This document shows, one piece after another, positions 33,485-37,450 of a stretch of 37,450 nucleotides of DNA. A program made the position numbers and the translations under genes. A model generated the notes under the pieces. That model did no database searches and was not told where the DNA came from. It saw only the letters and a program-made list of their open reading frames with translations. The stretch is taken from NCBI GenBank assembly GCA_944322805.1, contig CALUQC010000085.1, positions 1 through 37,450 of the forward strand, read 5' to 3'. The stretch is from an uncultured Bacteroidales bacterium. GTDB lineage: Bacteria > Bacteroidota > Bacteroidia > Bacteroidales > UBA932. The number at the start of each line of letters is the position of its first letter. The stretch's first letter is position 1.

Positions 33485-33557
33485 GTAAAAAATCTTGTAT
33501 CGGGACACATGATGAGGAAAAACTTGTACGAAAAAATCAGACATGTCTGTAAAAGAT

Positions 33558-33589
33558 GAGCCAGTCCTGATTCACACCGGGACTGGCTC
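33558..33589 (-). terminator. Hairpin downstream of the cyclophilin gene
   Basis: A perfect 10-base-pair stem GAGCCAGTCC / GGACTGGCTC with a 12-base loop. On the minus strand it is followed by ATCTTTTAC, a weak T-run, then by the small palindrome CAGACATGTCTG (33538-33549) and six T (33531-33536). It may end the cyclophilin transcript. It lies in the 33301-33703 gap, which otherwise holds the phe attenuator and the orphan promoter-like site. Confidence 0.5.
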
Positions 33590-33656
33590 GCAATTCTAAC
33601 CTAAAACTTAACCTATGAAAAAACTATTCGGTCGTAAAATTTTACAATAACTGTGC

Positions 33657-33687
33657 CAAATTTGGAAACTGTTTTGAATTTTTCGAA
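33657..33687 (-). promoter_or_regulatory. Orphan promoter-like element related to the mreB promoter
   Basis: On the minus strand the sequence GAAAAATTCAAAACAGTTTC is followed by CAAATTTG (33657-33664), one base off TAnnTTTG. It closely matches the mreB promoter through spacer and -7 box. It would transcribe towards the hairpin at 33558-33589 and the phe leader, with no gene in between, so it is either a relic or the promoter of a small RNA. Confidence 0.4.
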
Positions 33688-33703
33688 AATTCTAATGATT
33701 GTC

Positions 33704-34375
33704 CTAAAAATTGCCGTCCTGGCTTGCTGCCGGCTTTATGTATTTTATGTGAATGTCATCGACCGGCCTGTCCCGCCTGTCCGTGGCGCAGGCAGCTATC
33801 CTGTCCACAACGTCGAGTCCGTCGATTACTTCTCCGAATACCGTATAGGAGCCGTCGAGCTGACTGCAGTTTTCCTCGTCCTGGACAATATAGAACTGTG
33901 AGCCTGACGATTCCTTTTTAGGATTGGCAGCATCGCCTCTGCGGGCTGCCGCAAGCGCTCCTTTCTTGTGCCTCAGGGCCGGATTGAACTCTGCCGGAAT
34001 CGTATATCCCGGTCCTCCCGTGCCGTACATATCCGCCTTCTCCGGAGATTTCGTGAGAGGATCACCTGTCTGTATCATAAAACCGTCTATTACGCGATGG
34101 AAAAGCACTCCATCGTAATAACCCTCCGATACTAACTTCACGAAATTGTCCCGGTGCAGGGGCGTTTCCTTGTAAAGTCTTATCCTTATTGTCCCGAGGT
34201 CGGTGACAATATCGAATACCGGCTCTTCCGCCGAACTTTTTGTCTGCAATGCCATATCTCCTGAATTGTTGCCGGCGGCACTCTGCTCTGCTGCATTTTC
34301 CTGCTTCATGGAGCAGGAAACGGCCGTTGCCGCCATTGTTAAAGATAGAAATATTTTGAATAATGTCTTGACCAT
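33704..34375 (-). CDS. Cyclophilin-type peptidyl-prolyl isomerase, lipoprotein
   Basis: A 223-residue protein with a lipoprotein signal (hydrophobic stretch ending AVSC, Cys21), so anchored in an envelope membrane and acting on exported proteins. After a low-complexity linker the cyclophilin fold follows: LGTIRIRLYKETPLHRDNFVKL, the catalytic FHRVIDGFMIQTGD, GSQFYIVQDE, and YTVFGEVIDGLDVVDRI. It catalyses cis-trans isomerisation of proline peptide bonds. It stands alone on the minus strand, divergent from the flippase gene. Confidence 0.93.
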   Translation of the reverse strand: MVKTLFKIFLSLTMAATAVSCSMKQENAAEQSAAGNNSGDMALQTKSSAEEPVFDIVTDLGTIRIRLYKETPLHRDNFVKLVSEGYYDGVLFHRVIDGFMIQTGDPLTKSPEKADMYGTGGPGYTIPAEFNPALRHKKGALAAARRGDAANPKKESSGSQFYIVQDEENCSQLDGSYTVFGEVIDGLDVVDRIAACATDRRDRPVDDIHIKYIKPAASQDGNF

Positions 34376-34442
34376 ATTGAAAACGATTCTTGATTTCCGT
34401 TGTATAAGATGCAGAACATGTGAAAAAAGTTGCCGCGAAATT

Positions 34443-34474
34443 TTGAAATTTCTCGCAACAGTTTCTTAATTTTG
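34443..34474 (+). promoter_or_regulatory. Promoter of the flippase gene
   Basis: TTG (34443-34445) and TAATTTTG (34467-34474) are 21 bases apart, and the spacer ends CAACAGTTTCT as in the mreB promoter. Only 8 bases lie between the -7 box and the ATG at 34483, so the transcript would have almost no leader. Confidence 0.65.
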
Positions 34475-34482
34475 CCTGCATT

Positions 34483-36033
34483 ATGGCAAATCCGATAAAA
34501 CAGCTTGCAGGGGAGACAGCCCTGTACGGCCTCAGCACCATTCTTGCCCGGGTCATCAATTTTCTGTTCGTCCCGTTCTATACCCGCCTCCTTACGACGG
34601 AAAGCTACGGCGTGGTCACTGAATTCATGGCTTATATCGCTGTTTTACAGGTGGTCCTCGCACTCGGACTGGAAACGGGATGTTTCAGATTCGCGAACAG
34701 AAAGGATACCGATCCGGTAAAAGTATATTCCGATGCCTTGGGGATAGTGTCGGCGGTCAGCATTGTATTCCTGCTGCTTATGGTGGTGTTTGCGGGCAAC
34801 ATAGCCGACATGCTCGGGTATCACGGCTATCAAGCCTGTATCATGTATGTGGGCGGCATCCTTGCCTGCGATTCGTTTACCGCCATTCTGTTCGCAAAGC
34901 TGCGGCAGGAGCACAAGGCCTTGAAATTCGCACTGCTGAAGACAGTGAAAATCCTGACGGAAACGGCCGCGAACTTTCTCCTCTTTTTCGGATTTGCAGC
35001 ATATTGCAGGCGGACTGCGGCTGCGGCCGGAATTCAGCCTGCGGATCTCACGCCGTCTGATGTATGGCTGTTGTCCTTCATTTCACCGACTCCAGATTTC
35101 AGCTATGTCATTTTCGCCATTTTCATCAGCTGCATCGTATGTGTACTGCTGTTCATTCCGGACATTCTTAAGTTCAGATTCGTTTTCGACCGCAAACTTG
35201 CCGGACAGATGCTGGCGTATTCGCTTCCGCTCATGGTGGCCGCCCTGCCCGGTATCGTCAACGACTTCCTGGACAGAATCCTGTTCCGGTTTTTCGATAC
35301 CGGCTCCGATGTATGGCAGTCGAGCCTCGGGATATTCCAGGCCGGAGTGAAAATTTCCGTCATCATGTCGCTTTTCGTCCAGATGTTCCGCTTTGCGGCC
35401 GAGCCGTTTTTTTTCCAGAGGGCCGCAGACCGGAATTCAAGGGAACTGTATGCTGTCGTGATGGAATATTTCACGGCTTTCTGCGGACTGATATTCCTGG
35501 GCGTCATCCTTTACATTGATGTCATATCCCTGATTCTCGGGCGGGATTTCAGGGCTGGCATCAGCATTGTCCCCATCATGCTGCTTTCCTACATGGTGCT
35601 CGGGATGCTGTTCAATGTCTCGATGTGGTACAAATTGTCCGGCAAAACGGGCGTCGCCATTTACATTACTCTTGCCGGGCTGGCCGTCACTGCTGCAGTC
35701 AATGTCGTTTTCATGCCGGAATATTCTTATTACGCCGCCGCATGGGGACATTTGGCCAGTTACGTCGTGATGTTCGTCATCAGTATCCTGCTTGGCAACA
35801 GGTATTATCCCATACCGTACAACTGGCGCCGTATTTTCAGCGTATTCGTTGTCATGGGCCTGATCTACGGGGCTTCCGTCCTGATTGAGAAAGCCTTTTT
35901 CGAGGGAGTGACATTTTCCGGCTCTGGTGCAATGATGGCTTTGAAGATAGGAATCAACACTTTGCTTATTCTTGCATATCTTGCCTACAGCTATTTTTTC
36001 ATACACAGAAAGAATATCGTGAAGATCGCATAG
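34483..36033 (+). CDS. Polysaccharide/oligosaccharide flippase (MATE-like, Wzx type)
   Basis: Integral membrane protein of 516 residues with about 14 hydrophobic segments. The N-terminus MANPIKQLAGETALYGLSTILARVINFLFVPFYTRLL is typical of polysaccharide-biosynthesis export proteins that move lipid-linked sugars across the inner membrane. The substrate is unknown, as no glycosyltransferases lie nearby. A loop around residues 165-200 (CRRTAAAAGIQPADLTPSDV) is longer than usual. It is a single gene, with its own promoter and a palindromic repeat 11 bases after its stop. Confidence 0.9.
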   Translation: MANPIKQLAGETALYGLSTILARVINFLFVPFYTRLLTTESYGVVTEFMAYIAVLQVVLALGLETGCFRFANRKDTDPVKVYSDALGIVSAVSIVFLLLMVVFAGNIADMLGYHGYQACIMYVGGILACDSFTAILFAKLRQEHKALKFALLKTVKILTETAANFLLFFGFAAYCRRTAAAAGIQPADLTPSDVWLLSFISPTPDFSYVIFAIFISCIVCVLLFIPDILKFRFVFDRKLAGQMLAYSLPLMVAALPGIVNDFLDRILFRFFDTGSDVWQSSLGIFQAGVKISVIMSLFVQMFRFAAEPFFFQRAADRNSRELYAVVMEYFTAFCGLIFLGVILYIDVISLILGRDFRAGISIVPIMLLSYMVLGMLFNVSMWYKLSGKTGVAIYITLAGLAVTAAVNVVFMPEYSYYAAAWGHLASYVVMFVISILLGNRYYPIPYNWRRIFSVFVVMGLIYGASVLIEKAFFEGVTFSGSGAMMALKIGINTLLILAYLAYSYFFIHRKNIVKIA

Positions 36034-36044
36034 GACAACGCGAG

Positions 36045-36108
36045 TTCAATGAATTTTAATTTATTGAAAATCATTGAATTACTGATGAGGGACAGGACGG
36101 AAGTCCTG
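36045..36108. repeat. Palindromic repeat family B, copy 2
   Basis: An A+T-rich palindrome (36045-36078, arms TTCAATGAATTTTAAT and ATTGAAAATCATTGAA) is followed by CAGGAC-GGAA-GTCCTG (36093-36108) and then ACGGGCCCCCGGCG. Read on the other strand this matches 6714-6778 with its flank. Some changes in the arms look paired (TTCGATGA versus TTCAATGA, with matching changes opposite). It fills the gap between the convergent flippase and chrA genes. Confidence 0.85.
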
Positions 36109-36151
36109 CAACGGGCCCCCGGCGGGGCGGTGCGGATTCGCCGGACTGGCA

Positions 36152-36700
36152 TTAATACAATATGAATCCGAGCACGCCCCCGGCCATAATCACGTAGATC
36201 GGATTGGCCTTCCATACCCAGGATACAATGAATGCCGCAGCGAACAGCACCCAGCTGGTCCAGTGAGGAAAATTTTCCGGCGTTATCAGCAATATGGCCG
36301 CGGCCCCGATAAGTCCGACTACGGCAGGTTTCAATCCGCCCATTACGCTGTCGAAAATATTATTGCCCTTGAATCTGTTGTACATCCTGCATATCATAAG
36401 GACAATCAGGAATGACGGAAGCACGACGGCAAAAGTGGCAGTGCAGGAGCCCAGTATGCTGACAAACTGCGATGCTCCGCTTTCCTCGAGGACGGAATAT
36501 CCGATATAGGTGGCACTGTTGATTCCTATCGGGCCTGGCGTCATCTGGGATATCGCCACAATGTCGGTGAATGTATGTTCATCTATCCACTGATGTACGG
36601 TGACTACCTGGGTCTGGATGAGCGGCAGCATGGCATATCCTCCGCCTATCGTGAACAGGCCTATTATGAAAAATGTCATGAAAAGTTCTGCAAATATCAT
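36152..36700 (-). CDS. chrA: CHR (chromate) transporter subunit, second half
   Basis: A 182-residue membrane protein of the short-chain CHR family. FTIGGGYAMLPLIQTQVV near the N-terminus and DIVAISQMTPGPIGINSATYIGY are family signatures, followed by about five further hydrophobic segments. Short CHR proteins work as pairs of unlike subunits; the partner is the gene just upstream, whose TGA overlaps this ATG (ATGA). The family exports chromate or transports related anions, but the substrate here is not shown. The long open frame extending upstream to 37282 is an out-of-frame shadow over the partner gene. Confidence 0.92.
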   Translation of the reverse strand: MIFAELFMTFFIIGLFTIGGGYAMLPLIQTQVVTVHQWIDEHTFTDIVAISQMTPGPIGINSATYIGYSVLEESGASQFVSILGSCTATFAVVLPSFLIVLMICRMYNRFKGNNIFDSVMGGLKPAVVGLIGAAAILLITPENFPHWTSWVLFAAAFIVSWVWKANPIYVIMAGGVLGFILY

Positions 36701-37251
36701 TTTCTGCCCTCCTTTTCTCTGCTGTCGCGGTATTTTGCTGCGGCAAAGGATATTATTATGATGACTATTAATATATATATAGGTGATACTTTCAGAAAGC
36801 CGACGGCTGTCAGGACAACGGCTGAAAGCAGATAGGCTTTCCAGTTGCGGTTGCTTTTTTTGGCCATCTGCAACATTGGAACGGCAATCAGCGCTACTAC
36901 TACGGGTCTGATTCCCTTGAAAATACGTATTACTACGGGATTGTCCTGATAGCCGGTAAACAGCATGGCGATCAGCAATATGATGAGAAATGGCGGCATG
37001 ATGCTCCCGAGCGTCGCAATGATGCTTCCTTTTACTCCTTTGAGACGGTAGCCTATGAATATGGATATGTTTACCGCCAAAAGTCCGGGAGCGCTCTGTG
37101 AAAGGGCTATGATGTCGGGGAAGTCCTTTTCGTCTATCCATCCGCGCTTGACGATTTCGTTCTGAATCAGCGGAATCATTGCCATGCCTCCTCCGAGGGT
37201 GAAGGCTCCGATTTTTGCGAAAATGATGAATATTTGCCAGTAAGTGGCCAT
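36697..37251 (-). CDS. chrA: CHR (chromate) transporter subunit, first half
   Basis: A 184-residue short-chain CHR membrane protein. AKIGAFTLGGGMAMIPLIQNEIVKRGWIDEKDF and DIIALSQSAPGLLAVNISIFIGYRLKG are the counterparts of the motifs in its partner, showing that the two arose by duplication. The frame is open upstream to 37443, but the ATG at 37251 gives the standard start and follows a good promoter. Its last bases overlap the partner's start by four bases (ATGA), so the two are translationally coupled. Confidence 0.92.
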   Translation of the reverse strand: MATYWQIFIIFAKIGAFTLGGGMAMIPLIQNEIVKRGWIDEKDFPDIIALSQSAPGLLAVNISIFIGYRLKGVKGSIIATLGSIMPPFLIILLIAMLFTGYQDNPVVIRIFKGIRPVVVALIAVPMLQMAKKSNRNWKAYLLSAVVLTAVGFLKVSPIYILIVIIIISFAAAKYRDSREKEGRK

Positions 37252-37279
37252 GTCGGTAGATTTTTGGTTTTCTGCAGGA

Positions 37280-37311
37280 CAAAAGTACGCAGAAGCCGAG
37301 AGCGGAGCAAA
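37280..37311 (-). promoter_or_regulatory. Promoter of the CHR transporter operon
   Basis: On the minus strand TTTG (37308-37311) and TACTTTTG (37280-37287) are separated by 20 bases, an excellent Bacteroidota promoter. The transcript would start near 37273, about 22 bases before the ATG at 37251. Confidence 0.75.
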
Positions 37312-37345
37312 TTTATTTCCATTCGGCAAAAAAAGTGAAAAAAGA

Positions 37346-37376
37346 TTTGGAAGTAAATAAAAAGTGCGTATCTTTG
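37346..37376 (+). promoter_or_regulatory. Promoter of the gene at the right edge
   Basis: TTTG (37346-37349) and TATCTTTG (37369-37376) are 19 bases apart, matching both boxes of the Bacteroidota consensus. It drives plus-strand transcription off the window, away from the CHR operon. Confidence 0.75.
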
Positions 37377-37422
37377 CAGCCCGTTTCGGAAAATACGAGG
37401 GAACGGAAGTTGATTGACAATA

Positions 37423-37450
37423 ATGAATGAAAGACAAGTACAAGCAATAA
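37423..37450 (+). CDS. Start of a gene cut by the window edge
   Basis: ATG at 37423 opens a frame reading MNERQVQAI to the last base of the window, about 47 bases after a strong promoter. Too little is visible to name the product. An alternative ATG at 37427 runs into a stop after seven codons, so the 37423 frame is preferred. Confidence 0.4.

Noticed and set aside
33615-33650. A tiny plus-strand frame reading MKKLFGRKILQ after a Bacteroidota-like leader (CTAAAACTTAACCTATG).
   Set aside because: Only 11 codons, no promoter seen and no downstream gene in the same direction. It may be a gene relic, but nothing supports expression.
36701-37282. Extension of the downstream CHR-subunit frame upstream to 37282.
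   Set aside because: The extended part is an alternative frame across the partner CHR gene; the ATGA overlap and family N-terminus place the true start at 36700.
1-37450. CRISPR arrays, tRNA or rRNA genes, phage genes, toxin-antitoxin or defence systems.
   Set aside because: None seen: no regularly spaced direct repeats, no cloverleaf-like sequence noticed, and all sizeable genes match core or transport functions. A tRNA-finding program would be needed to exclude a missed tRNA.

Overview
The window looks like chromosomal DNA of a member of the Bacteroidales (Bacteroidota), possibly near Alistipes/Rikenellaceae; the family-level guess is an inference. The support is repeated use of the Bacteroidota promoter form (-7 box TAnnTTTG, sometimes with a TTG/TTTG box 19-21 bases upstream), an Oar-like TonB-dependent receptor, a DAHP synthase fused to chorismate mutase, a DUF3109 protein, and base composition around half G+C. 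Genes are densely packed core functions. I see no rRNA, tRNA, CRISPR array, phage or transposase.

Layout. 1-5675 (minus) is the rod-shape operon mreB-mreC-mreD-mrdA-rodA, divergent from ispD (5828-6547, plus). A string of palindromic repeats (6551-6788) separates ispD from an Lrp/AsnC regulator and topA (minus). From 9890 to 15527 (plus) lie a class A penicillin-binding protein, ddl, prmC and an unknown lipoprotein. A U32 peptidase-family protein and a secreted TPR protein (15505-18352, minus) are divergent from an M16-like protein without the metal-binding motif and a DUF3109 protein (18455-21663, plus). A strong two-way terminator precedes a large TonB-dependent receptor (21811-25041, minus). 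A SAM-II riboswitch leader precedes metK-dusB-lpxK (25394-29078, plus). The aromatic amino acid operon pheA-aminotransferase-tyrA-DAHP synthase/chorismate mutase runs on the minus strand (33300-29111). A cyclophilin lipoprotein (minus), a polysaccharide flippase (plus) and a two-subunit CHR (chromate) transporter (minus) close the window, with the start of one more gene at the right edge.

The best regulatory find is the untranslated region ahead of pheA. It encodes a 21-residue leader peptide with six alternating Tyr and Phe codons, followed by mutually exclusive RNA pairings and an intrinsic terminator 22 bases before pheA. This is a complete ribosome-mediated attenuator, apparently sensing both end products of the operon. 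A second RNA device, a SAM-II type aptamer, sits at the 5' end of the metK transcript about 130 bases before the start codon, with a terminator-like hairpin between them.

Two families of long palindromic repeats occur only at the junctions of convergent genes (ispD/lrp, lpxK/aroF, flippase/chrA). One copy supplies the last roughly 25 codons of lpxK. An extended promoter signature with ACAGTTTC just before the -7 box is shared by mreB, the flippase gene and an orphan site near the phe leader.
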